Below, piece by piece: positions 34,180-42,575 of a stretch of 64,000 nucleotides of DNA. The DNA comes from Geminocystis herdmanii PCC 6308. GTDB lineage: Bacteria > Cyanobacteriota > Cyanobacteriia > Cyanobacteriales > Cyanobacteriaceae. The position numbers and the translations under genes were made by a program. The stretch is from assembly GCF_000332235.1 (NCBI RefSeq), contig NZ_CM001775.1:3768272-3832271 (forward strand), given 5' to 3'. Each line of letters opens with the position of its first letter. Positions within the stretch are counted from its first letter, which is position 1. The notes under the pieces are model-generated. The model saw only the letters and a list, made by a program, of their open reading frames with translations, ran no database searches and was not told the DNA's origin.

Positions 34180-34210
34180 AGACGAGACAGGTGGACAAGT
34201 GGACAGGAAG
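34180..34210. repeat. GA-rich degenerate satellite
   Basis: GAAGACGAGACAGGTGGACA and onward, variants of a GACAGGxxGA unit. The 30 bases before it (GTTCGACAGAAGAAAAATGG...) recur before the array at 39201. Confidence 0.55.
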
Positions 34211-34238
34211 AAAAATTGTCAAGATTATAACATTTTGA

Positions 34239-35171
34239 TTATAGGGGAATAATTCCACTGGGATTAAGAGGGAATAAATTACCGAAATAATCTTTTTGAA
34301 TAACTTTTAAATCGTAAGTCTCTTTTACTCCCGATAAATTATCAATGTCTTTAACATATCGGCTTAAATTAGGGTAACTCTCGATCGATCTTAAACTACA
34401 CTTAAATAAACTGTAATAAACAGCATCAAAACGAATTAGAGTAGTAAATAAGCGAATATCTGCTAAAGTTAATCGATCGAAACATAAATAACGATTATTG
34501 CCTAAATTTGCCTCAATATCATCTAAAACAGCGAATAAACCTCTACAAGCCTCCTCGTAAGCCTCTTGGGTTTGAGCAAAACCGCAACGATACACCCCAT
34601 TATTAACATGATGGTAAATTTTCTCATTCCATGAGTCTATCTCCGATTTAAGCTCATCAGGATAAAGGTTTAAATCACCATTAGTGGCATATTCATTAAA
34701 CTGGTTATTCAGGATAACAATAATTTCCGCACTCTCATTATTAACAATGGTTTTCGTCTTTTTATCCCATAACACTGGCACGGTGCAACGTCCTTTATAA
34801 TTAGGTTGCGATAACTGATAAAGTTGCCTGAGACTCTCACAATTTTCTGACACTTCCTCCATTATCCACCCCCCTTGATTCACTGAGGGAATAACAATAT
34901 TAATATCAATCACATTTTCTAATCCTTTCAACTTCCTTACGATCGAAGTACGATGTGCCCAAGGGCAACCAATGCCTACATATAAACAATATCGATCGAC
35001 TTCTGGGGTATAAATATTATTATCCCCATTCATTTGATGGCGAAATTGACTCAACGGGCGATTATAACTCCCCTTTTCACTAGGTGCTAATTGAGACATC
35101 ATCGCTAACCATAAACTTTTCCAAACAAATTTAGCGAAGATAATGAGAAACGAAGTTGGTAAAGATTTCAT
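34239..35171 (-). CDS. Glutathione S-transferase, glutathionyl-hydroquinone reductase type
   Basis: A 310-residue omega/xi-class protein. The thioredoxin-like N-terminal domain carries the catalytic cysteine in GIGCPWAHRTSIVRKL, and the substrate-proximal NNESAEIIVILN motif follows. The C-terminal helical domain ends with YPNLSRYVKDI. Members reduce glutathionyl-hydroquinones in the cytosol. The first ~35 residues are hydrophobic and unlike the family, so the true start may be at an internal methionine. Confidence 0.87.
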   Translation of the reverse strand: MKSLPTSFLIIFAKFVWKSLWLAMMSQLAPSEKGSYNRPLSQFRHQMNGDNNIYTPEVDRYCLYVGIGCPWAHRTSIVRKLKGLENVIDINIVIPSVNQGGWIMEEVSENCESLRQLYQLSQPNYKGRCTVPVLWDKKTKTIVNNESAEIIVILNNQFNEYATNGDLNLYPDELKSEIDSWNEKIYHHVNNGVYRCGFAQTQEAYEEACRGLFAVLDDIEANLGNNRYLCFDRLTLADIRLFTTLIRFDAVYYSLFKCSLRSIESYPNLSRYVKDIDNLSGVKETYDLKVIQKDYFGNLFPLNPSGIIPL

Positions 35172-35180
35172 AATTAGGGG

Positions 35181-35208
35181 TTGCCTCTTGCCTCTTGCCT
35201 TTTGCCTT
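35181..35208. repeat. TTGCCTC/TTGCCTT heptamer array, 4 copies
   Basis: Two TTGCCTC and two TTGCCTT units, overlapping a TAGGGGTTGC core at 35176-35185 just upstream of the GST gene. Confidence 0.85.
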
Positions 35209-35303
35209 TTTTAATTGTTTTTTCGTAGTCTTTGATGGATAAAAAAAAGGAAAATATTACTTGATTAAAAGTTCAGATTTTCCCCTTTCTAACCCATCCT
35301 AAA

Positions 35304-36782
35304 TTATTTATTTAGTTTTTCATTGAGGATTTTATTCGCTAATTTAGGATCAGCTTTTCCACCTGTTTCCTTCATAATTTGTCCCACAAAAAACCCTTGT
35401 AATTTAGTCTTTCCAGCTTTAAATTGTGCTAATTTATCGGGATTATCAGCGATAATTTTATCAATAATTTCTGCTAATTCATCAGGATTAGATATGGCGA
35501 TTAAGCCTTTACTTTCCACAATTTCTTTAGGAGAACCGCCTTTAACTAACAATTCTGGTAGTAAATCTTTGGCAATTTTACCGCTAATTGTGCCGTTTTC
35601 AATTAAAGTAATTAATTCCCCTAACATCTCAGGTTTTAAAGCAATATCATTGATGGTTAACTCCACATTACTATTCAAATATGCCGCTATATCCTGTGTT
35701 ACCCAGTTAGCTGAACCTTTGACACTTGCACCACTTGCTACTACTGCTTCAAAATAAAGTGCTACATCTCGATCGTCCGTCAAAACCCTAGCATCATAGG
35801 CAGATAAGCCAAATTCGGCTTCGTAACGAGTACGTTTTTGGGCTGGTAATTCAGGTAATAATTTTTGTAATGCTTCTAATTGTGCCTTACTGACTTCTAA
35901 AGGAGGTAAATCAGGTTCGGGAAAATAACGATAATCGCTTGAGCCTTCTTTGATTCTCATACTAAAGGTACATTGTTTTCCTTCGTCCCACAAACGAGTT
36001 TCTTGTACGATCGAACCGCCATTTTCGATGGTGTCAATTTGTCTTTCAATCTCGTACTCAATGGCTTTTTGAATGGCGCTAAAGGAGTTCATATTTTTGA
36101 TTTCCACTTTGACACCGAACTCTTTTTGTCCTACAGGACGAACAGAAATATTTACATCACAACGGAGTGAGCCTTCTTGCATATTACCGTTACCAATACC
36201 CAAATAACGCACCACTCGGCGCAATTCTTGGGCATATTCTGAGGCTTCTTGTCCACTACGCAAATCTGGCTCGGAAACAATTTCTAATAAAGGGATACCA
36301 GTGCGATTAAAGTCCACTAAAGAATGAGTTGATCCTGCTAATCGATCGCTCCCACCATGAACTAATTTTCCCGCATCTTCTTCCATATGTAAACGGGTAA
36401 TACCGATGGTTTTTTTTCTGACTTCTTTGGTTTTAGGATCAACTAATTCAATTTCTAATTTACCATGTTCAACGATAGGTAAATCAAATTGAGATATTTG
36501 ATAATTCTTTGGTAAATCAGGATAAAAATATTGTTTTCGATCGAATTTACTATAACTAGCAATTTGTCCGTCAATGGCTAAACCCATTTTAATCGCAGAG
36601 TTTAACACTTCTTCATTTAAGACAGGTAAAACCCCCGGATGTCCCAAACAAATAGGACAAACATTCGTATTAGGAGGACTATCAAAATTTGTCGAACAAT
36701 TACAGAAAATTTTTGTATTTGTATTAAGTTGACAATGGGTTTCTAAACCAATAATTGCTTCGTACTTAGTTGTTGTGGTCAT
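35304..36782 (-). CDS. gatB: Asp/Glu-tRNA amidotransferase subunit B
   Basis: A 492-residue GatB. It begins with YEAIIGLETHCQLNTNTKIFC and has two zinc-binding CxxC-like pairs (CNCS and CPIC). The kinase-like cradle motifs DYRYFPEPDLPPL and RCDVNISV follow, and a C-terminal YqeY-like tail ends the protein (FFVGQIMKETGGKADPKLAN). It phosphorylates and amidates misacylated Glu-tRNA-Gln with GatA and GatC, which are not adjacent. Confidence 0.96.
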   Translation of the reverse strand: MTTTTKYEAIIGLETHCQLNTNTKIFCNCSTNFDSPPNTNVCPICLGHPGVLPVLNEEVLNSAIKMGLAIDGQIASYSKFDRKQYFYPDLPKNYQISQFDLPIVEHGKLEIELVDPKTKEVRKKTIGITRLHMEEDAGKLVHGGSDRLAGSTHSLVDFNRTGIPLLEIVSEPDLRSGQEASEYAQELRRVVRYLGIGNGNMQEGSLRCDVNISVRPVGQKEFGVKVEIKNMNSFSAIQKAIEYEIERQIDTIENGGSIVQETRLWDEGKQCTFSMRIKEGSSDYRYFPEPDLPPLEVSKAQLEALQKLLPELPAQKRTRYEAEFGLSAYDARVLTDDRDVALYFEAVVASGASVKGSANWVTQDIAAYLNSNVELTINDIALKPEMLGELITLIENGTISGKIAKDLLPELLVKGGSPKEIVESKGLIAISNPDELAEIIDKIIADNPDKLAQFKAGKTKLQGFFVGQIMKETGGKADPKLANKILNEKLNK

Positions 36783-36840
36783 ATTTTTTTATAAACTATT
36801 AATAATAAGTTAAATTTGGAACAATTCCCTCTTTAATTCC

Positions 36841-36856
36841 CCCCCAAATGTGGGGG
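36841..36856. repeat. Hairpin CCCCCA-AATG-TGGGGG
   Basis: It sits in CTTTAATTCCCCCCC..., the same context as 46322. The gap 36783-37081 holds this hairpin, a stretch with CTACGAC/CTACGCTCG repeats and no gene. Confidence 0.7.
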
Positions 36857-37081
36857 CTGTTTCATTTTCAAATTTTTGATTAAGAGGGAGTAATGAATAA
36901 CGCATACTTTGACTACGACACTTCGACTCTAGTTATCTGGACTACGCTCGATAACCGTAATAAGTAATCAGTTTTGATAATTTACTATCATAAATTGATT
37001 ATTTCAAGATTTATTATTACTTAAAATTTGTAAGCAATAAATCCCCCTAATCCCCTAATACCCTAACACCCCAAGATTTTT

Positions 37082-37351
37082 TTAAAAGGCTTGAATCCAC
37101 TCTTTAATTTCATAATCTGTCCAAATATTGTTTTGCCAATAAGGATCAGATTCTACTAAATTTTTGACTATGGCTTCATTTTCTGCCTCATAAATACCAA
37201 AGACTTTACTATTATCTTTTGTAGGTCCTAAAGTAACTAAAATACCTTGTTCTTTTTGTTTGCCTAATCCTTCTAAATGCGCTTGACGATAGGGCGTTCT
37301 TTTTTCTAAAGCGTTATCGCAATAACTTCCGAATAAAATGTATTTTGCCAT
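37082..37351 (-). CDS. YciI family protein
   Basis: An 89-residue ferredoxin-like fold protein with YILFGSYCDNALEKRTPYRQAHL, a GPTKDN loop and ESDPYWQNNIWTDYEI, matching the YciI/YCII-related domain. The conserved histidine (RQAHLEGL) and aspartate suggest an enzymatic role that is still undefined. It follows the DUF3086 gene on the same strand with a 38-base gap. Confidence 0.85.
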   Translation of the reverse strand: MAKYILFGSYCDNALEKRTPYRQAHLEGLGKQKEQGILVTLGPTKDNSKVFGIYEAENEAIVKNLVESDPYWQNNIWTDYEIKEWIQAF

Positions 37352-37389
37352 AAGTAATAGTTAGTAATTAATAAAATTATTTCGTTTTT

Positions 37390-38646
37390 TTAGTAATAAT
37401 AATTAGAGGATTGAGTTGTGGTTTCTGGGGCAAATGCTAACCATAGGGGAAATTTTAACAGTGATAGGCTTACTTTGTCATCGGTTTGATCCATGATAAC
37501 TAAGGGTAAATCTTTTTCTTCGATAATGCGATCGCCCTTTTGAATTAGGGATTCTGGTGTTTCAAACAATACTACTCCTCGATTCGGTCCAAAATCACTA
37601 CGGGAAATTCCTAAACAGTCTTGTAAACCTCGTCTCCATTCTCCTAGTCTTTCGGGGGTATCTGATAAAATGAGAGTTCGGGTTCGATCGCCGTATAACT
37701 GATAAAGTATAGACATAATGGCAGAAGCGATCAAAATATTTTGTAGTCTTGAACTCATACTGCGTAAGCTACCCCGTCCTCCTTGAGTAAAAAACCATTC
37801 TCCAACCCTTTCAGCGTGGATAGGTTCAAAGGTACGCCGTAATTGCCAAGGTGCACCATAGTAATCAGGGCGAGTACGATATTGATCTAGTAAACCACGA
37901 ATTTGACGGATTTCTTCCTTAAAGTTTTTCTCCACAAAGCTCGGATTGGGGTTTTTATTTTGATTTATAGGAGTAGGAGTTGGCGTTTCTTCCCATGATG
38001 GAGAGTTGTTATTAGTTAATTCTAACTGTTCGACGGCGGATGTTAAGTCTTGTAAACTACCAACTAAATAATCTTTAAAACCTTGTACTCGAATGGCTAA
38101 ATCTTGAGAAACTCCAGAAAAAGTGGTTTTCATTTCTCGATCGATTTTCTCTTTTCGCCGTTCTAATTTTTGAATTTCTAACTCTAAATTTTGTTTTTTT
38201 TGTTCTAATTCTTTTAAGCCTTCTTGGACTAATAAACTAATATTTTTTCTAATATTTTCTTGTTCTTTTAATAACTCTTGAGTTTGATTTTCTAAGGTAT
38301 TAATTTCTGTTTTTACCTCATTATTTTCTACTTCAATATTTGTGTTTATTTCTTGTTTAATTTCCTCTGGTTTAAACTCTATTTCTTGCTTCTCAATTTT
38401 ACTTTCTTCTACAAAAGATTTTGATTCTTCCTCTTGAGGATAATCTATATCATCTAAAGATAAAATATTTAATTCTTCTGTTAAAGATTCATTATTTTCC
38501 TCTGCTTCTAATTCTTCAGATTCTATAGATTCCAAAGTTTTATTAGTCTTCTGGGGCTTTTCTGATTGCATTTCCCATAAATCATCATCATCAAAATAAT
38601 CTAATTCGGTATTGTTTTCTAAAGATTCTTTTTTAGTCTCGGACAT
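37390..38646 (-). CDS. DUF3086 protein with acidic coiled-coil N-terminus
   Basis: A 418-residue cyanobacterial protein. Residues 1-115 are very acidic and low complexity, 115-190 form a coiled coil (QKNLELEIQKLERRKEKIDR), and the C-terminal ~190 residues are the conserved DUF3086 domain (YYGAPWQLRRTFEPIHAERV, FFTQGGRGSLRSM). Function unknown. It follows the DUF3119 gene, an association common in cyanobacteria as I recall. Confidence 0.85.
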   Translation of the reverse strand: MSETKKESLENNTELDYFDDDDLWEMQSEKPQKTNKTLESIESEELEAEENNESLTEELNILSLDDIDYPQEEESKSFVEESKIEKQEIEFKPEEIKQEINTNIEVENNEVKTEINTLENQTQELLKEQENIRKNISLLVQEGLKELEQKKQNLELEIQKLERRKEKIDREMKTTFSGVSQDLAIRVQGFKDYLVGSLQDLTSAVEQLELTNNNSPSWEETPTPTPINQNKNPNPSFVEKNFKEEIRQIRGLLDQYRTRPDYYGAPWQLRRTFEPIHAERVGEWFFTQGGRGSLRSMSSRLQNILIASAIMSILYQLYGDRTRTLILSDTPERLGEWRRGLQDCLGISRSDFGPNRGVVLFETPESLIQKGDRIIEEKDLPLVIMDQTDDKVSLSLLKFPLWLAFAPETTTQSSNYYY

Positions 38647-38720
38647 AGTAATTTTTAATAATTTAGTTAATCAATAAAATAGTAATTTTTATTATGTTTT
38701 AGTCATTAAACCAAGAGAAT

Positions 38721-39101
38721 TTATGCTTTTTTACAATATTTTTCTAAACATTCTCTCAAGGTTATGGCATCAAATATAATAGGAATAAAATGAATACTAT
38801 TAACTTCTTTAAAGTATAGCAAAATCGGTACAGGTTGCCAAAAAATTTCCCAATTTTCCCATTCTATATAAGGAAAGGTTCTAATATTTTTTTCTCCTCG
38901 ATAAACTTCTAGTGCGATCGAGGTAAATTTTAACTTAATTATGTTAGCTTGAATAAGTAAAAATATGCCAAATAAGATCACTACAGCACCGAGAATAATT
39001 TGTAATAAACTTAAGGCAATACCACCAATAATTATCACAAAAGGGATACGATAATTAGGGTCTAATGTTATGGTTTCTGAAGATAAAACAGTACTTTTCA
39101 T
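38721..39101 (-). CDS. DUF3119 family membrane protein
   Basis: A 126-residue protein with two adjacent hydrophobic helices (PFVIIIGGIALSLLQIIL, AVVILFGIFLLIQANII) and a soluble PH-like C-terminus (YIEWENWEIFWQPVPILLYF). DUF3119 is confined to cyanobacteria and plastids. Same strand as DUF3086 with a 74-base gap. Confidence 0.8.
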   Translation of the reverse strand: MKSTVLSSETITLDPNYRIPFVIIIGGIALSLLQIILGAVVILFGIFLLIQANIIKLKFTSIALEVYRGEKNIRTFPYIEWENWEIFWQPVPILLYFKEVNSIHFIPIIFDAITLRECLEKYCKKA

Positions 39102-39200
39102 TCGTTTTTTTACTAAAATTTTCGTTTAATATCCTTTATATTTTAATTCGATCGGGCTAAGAATAACTGAGTTCGACAAAAGAAAATTGATGAAGGTGAG

Positions 39201-39245
39201 AGGGGGAAGAGGGGGAAGAGGGGGAAGAGGGGGAAGAGGGGGAAG
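39201..39245. repeat. AGGGGGAAG 9-bp tandem array, 5 copies
   Basis: Five perfect units. The preceding GAGTTCGACAAAAGAAAATTGATGAA block recurs before 34180. Confidence 0.95.
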
Positions 39246-39279
39246 AAAATGACTCAAAATCTTGATTTTTCATTATTTA

Positions 39280-39307
39280 ACCTAAAACCTAACACCTAAA
39301 ACCTAAC
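39280..39307. repeat. ACCTAAA/ACCTAAC heptamer array, 4 copies
   Basis: Alternating ACCTAAA and ACCTAAC units, followed by ACCTGAT just before the aspC stop at 39314. Confidence 0.85.
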
Positions 39308-39313
39308 ACCTGA

Positions 39314-40480
39314 TTACAGTGACTCGATAAAGTGACTTAATCTAGTCATACCTTTTTCGATCGAATCCATATCAGTAGCATAAGATAAACGAATACAGTT
39401 ATCATTACCAAAAGCAACCCCCGGAATAGTAGCTACCTTTTCTTGAGTGAGTAACTTATCGCAAAATTCAAGGGATTTTAAACCAGTGTTGCTAATATCA
39501 ATAAACAAATAAAAAGCCCCTGCTGGTAAAGGAGTACTAACATTAGCAATAGATTTAACAGCAGAATACATAACTTTTCTTCTTTGCGCGAAAGAAAGTA
39601 ACATTTCTGCTACACAGTCTTGAGAAGATTCTAAAGCTGCGATCGCACCATATTGAGCAAAAGTACAGACATTAGAAGTACTATGACCTTGCACAGTAGT
39701 CATCGCTTTGATAATATTAACATCCCCAGCGATATAACCTACACGCCATCCCGTCATGGAATAAGCCTTAGCAAAACCATTACTAATCAGAGTGCGTTTA
39801 AAAATCTCCTCATTAACCGCACCAATACTTAAATGGGTTGCACCATCATAAAGAATTTTCTCGTAAATTTCATCAGATACCACTAAAATATCATGTTTAA
39901 CAATAACTTCCGCTAATGCCTTAATCTCATCAGGAGTATATACTGAACCAGTAGGATTAGAAGGGGAATTTAAAACAAATAACTTAGTTTTCGGAGTAAT
40001 CGCCTCCTCTAACTGCTTAGGAGTAATTTTATACTCATTTTCGGCAGTCGTAGTAACAATCACAGATTTTCCTCCAGCCAATGTCACCATTTCAGGATAA
40101 CTTAACCAATAAGGTGCAGGAATAATTACCTCGTCATCCTGTTCGATAAGTGCCATCATTAAATTATATAAAGAGTGTTTACCGCCATTGGTAACGATGA
40201 CATTTTCCGCTTTATAGTCTAAATTGTTATCTTTTTTGAGCTTATTGGCAATGGCTTGACGCAAAGGCATTTCTCCTGCTGCCGCACCATATTTAGTTTT
40301 ACCTTCATCTAAGGCTTTTTTTGCCGCTAACTTGATATGATCAGGAGTATCAAAATCTGGCTCACCGGCACTAAAACTACAAACGTCTAGTCCTTCAGCT
40401 TTCATAGCTTTACCTTTAGCGGTGATAGTAAGGGTAATGGAAGGATTAACTTGAGATATTCTACTGGCTAATTTAATCAT
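39314..40480 (-). CDS. aspC: Class I aspartate aminotransferase
   Basis: A 388-residue PLP enzyme of fold type I, subgroup I-gamma. The PLP lysine lies in [18 protein letters not shown], and [24 protein letters not shown] and [11 protein letters not shown] are diagnostic. It interconverts aspartate and oxaloacetate and may also act as prephenate aminotransferase. Stands alone; a 736-base region of relics lies upstream. Confidence 0.94.
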   Translation of the reverse strand: MIKLASRISQVNPSITLTITAKGKAMKAEGLDVCSFSAGEPDFDTPDHIKLAAKKALDEGKTKYGAAAGEMPLRQAIANKLKKDNNLDYKAENVIVTNGGKHSLYNLMMALIEQDDEVIIPAPYWLSYPEMVTLAGGKSVIVTTTAENEYKITPKQLEEAITPKTKLFVLNSPSNPTGSVYTPDEIKALAEVIVKHDILVVSDEIYEKILYDGATHLSIGAVNEEIFKRTLISNGFAKAYSMTGWRVGYIAGDVNIIKAMTTVQGHSTSNVCTFAQYGAIAALESSQDCVAEMLLSFAQRRKVMYSAVKSIANVSTPLPAGAFYLFIDISNTGLKSLEFCDKLLTQEKVATIPGVAFGNDNCIRLSYATDMDSIEKGMTRLSHFIESL

Positions 40481-40607
40481 TGTTGCTTCAATTTTGAGGA
40501 ATGAGTCCTTTTATTTATAATAATAATTGAACAACGAACAGTAAAATATAAAACTCTTTCTGTAAAAAGTTTTGATAAAAACGATTATAAGTTATCTAGC
40601 AAACCTG

Positions 40608-40858
40608 TTAATTAAATCTATTATCAACCCTAGACTCCTCCAACCCTACCTCCCGTAACCTTTGTGCCAAAGCATAATATTCCCCCCGTGAAAAAACCTC
40701 TACCACACAATCGACATCCAAAGTCGGGCGAAGTTCATCCCGTAATATTTCATCCACATATAAAACAATAGTCGCCCTCCAGTAAAAACAAACCTTGTGG
40801 GAATATTTGCCAAAAGTGTCGCTACCCTTTCCAAATTGTCAATCTGGGGATTAGTCAT
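40608..40858 (-). pseudogene. AbiEii-like nucleotidyltransferase relic
   Basis: From ATG 40858 the frame reads MTNPQIDNLERVATLLANIP then TRFVFTGG. After a frameshift it continues TIVLYVDEILRDELRPTLDV then DCVVEVFSRGEYYALAQRLR and stops early at 40608. The pieces resemble nucleotidyltransferases of the AbiEii/MNT type (GG..., RPT.DVD). It is frameshifted and truncated at the C-terminus. Confidence 0.65.
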
Positions 40859-40907
40859 ATAACCTCTTACTTAACTCAATGATTGCAGTCTCCACCTCTG
40901 TGACACT

Positions 40908-40936
40908 CCCACGCTGACCTACGGTACAGACGTGGG
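40908..40936. other. Hairpin at the right end of an IS200/IS605-type remnant
   Basis: CCCACG and CGTGGG frame CTGACCTACGGTACAGA. On the minus strand the phrase GAAGCCCACG...TACCGTA..GTCAGCGTGGG is the usual tail after tnpB in cyanobacterial IS605-group elements (recall). Confidence 0.55.
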
Positions 40937-40949
40937 CTTCCAAATATCG

Positions 40950-41122
40950 CTACTTGGATTTTCTGCTTCTTCGGGTGGTTCTAGCTGTCGATTTCTCCAC
41001 AGCCCCGATACCACGATCCTCCACAGACTGCAACACCGTCTGCCCAACGGCTGTTAACCCACGTTGTTCTATTACCATAGCGGCGGCTACGTCACGATCA
41101 ATCCTAAAAAACGCAAATCACC
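40950..41122 (-). pseudogene. C-terminal remnant of a TnpB nuclease gene
   Basis: A frame reads RIDRDVAAAMVIEQRGLTAV then GQTVLQSVEDRGIGAVEKST and ends in TAG at 40950. The DRDVAAAMVIEQRG string is the last conserved part of TnpB after its zinc finger. The RuvC and zinc-finger parts are gone. TnpB is the RNA-guided nuclease of IS200/IS605 elements, and the guide RNA normally overlaps this 3' end. Confidence 0.72.
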
Positions 41123-41216
41123 ATAACTAAGCCAAGACGCATTTAACTTGCCTTTTTAGGAATATTTCTTATCCCCGTAAAACAGGCATCTTGCCTGTTA
41201 TTCGATCGAACAAAGT

Positions 41217-41921
41217 TTATTTTTGTCCGTTGGAAGTCCATGCTTCGATCGAACAGGGTACTATAGGTTTAATCAATTCGACAATAGCTTGAGCATAAGC
41301 CCCTATTTCACCTTGAGCGCCCTTTCCCAATCGTAAATCGATGAAATTTAAGAGAGCTTGTAATGATACAGTCCACACCCAACTGGTATAAACCGAAGGA
41401 ATTAAAACCCCTCTAGCTTGTTCTCTACCCACTCCCAATGATAATAATTTAGAATAAGCCTCATAACTAGCCTCACATTGTTGTTTATAAATTTCAATGG
41501 CGATGTCATTCGTTTCCGTGTCTAAACTGCCTATGGTAGCTTGTTTATTGTTTTTTGATTGTTTTCTGAATACAGGCGGAATATAAAACTCATTACTGTC
41601 GTCGATCGAAACATACCGAAAACTTTTTTCATTCCATCCTAGCTGTTCGTCATTATGATTACTTGCGATAACGTGTTTCCACCACTGTCGGCATACATAC
41701 AAAGGAGCTTTCACTTTAAACTTAAATACTACACCACGAAAAGGGCTAGTATGTTTATGGGTAATCAGATATTTAATTAACTTAATATCTTGCTCATTTA
41801 ATTCTGAAGAAGTTTTTTCAAAAGACGCTCTAGCATCATTAACAATACTGAGATCATTTCCCATAGAATCAATAAGTTCTATTCTACTTTTCCCATCCTT
41901 TAAAGGGTCTTGATAATTCAT
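41217..41921 (-). CDS. thyX: FAD-dependent thymidylate synthase
   Basis: A 234-residue ThyX converting dUMP to dTMP with methylene-folate and NADPH. THKHTSPFRGVVFKFKVKAP, CRQWWKHVIASNHND, WNEKSFRYV and REQARGVLIPSVYTSWVW follow the family order. The canonical RHRx7S motif is changed: the first arginine position is K (WWKH) and extra residues precede the serine. mazG lies 218 bases upstream on the same strand, a nucleotide-metabolism neighbour. Confidence 0.9.
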   Translation of the reverse strand: MNYQDPLKDGKSRIELIDSMGNDLSIVNDARASFEKTSSELNEQDIKLIKYLITHKHTSPFRGVVFKFKVKAPLYVCRQWWKHVIASNHNDEQLGWNEKSFRYVSIDDSNEFYIPPVFRKQSKNNKQATIGSLDTETNDIAIEIYKQQCEASYEAYSKLLSLGVGREQARGVLIPSVYTSWVWTVSLQALLNFIDLRLGKGAQGEIGAYAQAIVELIKPIVPCSIEAWTSNGQK

Positions 41922-41956
41922 AAATTGTTTATTTTCAGTTTATTATTTTAGATACC

Positions 41957-41972
41957 GTTCAATAAATTGAAC
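41957..41972. repeat. Palindrome GTTCAAT-AA-ATTGAAC
   Basis: Perfect 7-bp arms followed by TCC; the same string occurs at 54406-54421. Confidence 0.75.
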
Positions 41973-42139
41973 TCCATTTCCACAAAAAATATCATGATTT
42001 TTAATAATAATTGATTTGCTAATCATAAAAAATGCTTAGATTTCTTCTTAATTATACTTTTGAGTTAAATTAAATTTAGAGAATGAAAAAACCTGTTTCA
42101 GTAGAGACGTAAAATTTTACGTCTTTACTCCTTACTTTT

Positions 42140-42460
42140 TTATCGATCGTCCCCGTCACCTTGTAAAGTGTTATTGGCTTTTCTATTAAGGAGTTTATTA
42201 ATATTTTTTTCCATGACTTCTTCAGGGTTTAAACCCAATTCATCACAAAGTCTAGCCCAATACCACATTACATCCCCTAATTCTTTAATTAACTTCTCTT
42301 TTGCTGTGTCTAAATCATTATCTTTTCTGATATATTTTTTGACAACACCGCTAACCTCTCCAGCTTCAGAAGCTAAACCTAAAGTCAGGTATTCTAAGAA
42401 AGTTTCTTGAGGATAAATAGCCGTTTTTCTGGTTAATAATTGATACTCTTTTACGTCCAT
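42140..42460 (-). CDS. MazG-like nucleotide pyrophosphohydrolase
   Basis: A protein of 106 residues from the preferred ATG at 42460; the frame extends 18 codons upstream without typical sequence. Single MazG domain with LASEAGEVSGVVKKYIRK and KELGDVMWYWARLCDELGLN, which hold the ExxE and ExxD magnesium ligands. Such enzymes hydrolyse non-canonical or excess NTPs. It precedes thyX. Confidence 0.85.
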   Translation of the reverse strand: MDVKEYQLLTRKTAIYPQETFLEYLTLGLASEAGEVSGVVKKYIRKDNDLDTAKEKLIKELGDVMWYWARLCDELGLNPEEVMEKNINKLLNRKANNTLQGDGDDR

Positions 42461-42503
42461 AAAATAATTTAAAATCAGTGTACAAAATTCGATCGATGAA
42501 AAT

Positions 42504-42524
42504 GGGTTGAACATTGTTCAACCC
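42504..42524. repeat. Palindrome GGGTTGAACA-T-TGTTCAACCC followed by CTAC
   Basis: Perfect 10-bp arms, identical to 24563-24583. Confidence 0.9.
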
Positions 42525-42558
42525 CTACAAAAAAATGCGTTATAGATTGGTTTGTAGT

Positions 42559-42574
42559 AAGGGTTTTAACCCTT
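42559..42574 (-). terminator. Palindrome AAGGGTT-TT-AACCCTT directly after ftsZ
   Basis: Perfect 7-bp arms lie immediately after the ftsZ stop codon on the minus strand and are followed there by ACTACAAACC. It belongs to the repeat family but by position could end ftsZ transcription; no T run follows. Confidence 0.45.
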
Positions 42575-42575
42575 T

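Noticed and set aside
35323-36170. Plus-strand open frames opposite gatB
   Set aside because: They are antisense shadows of a strongly conserved gene.
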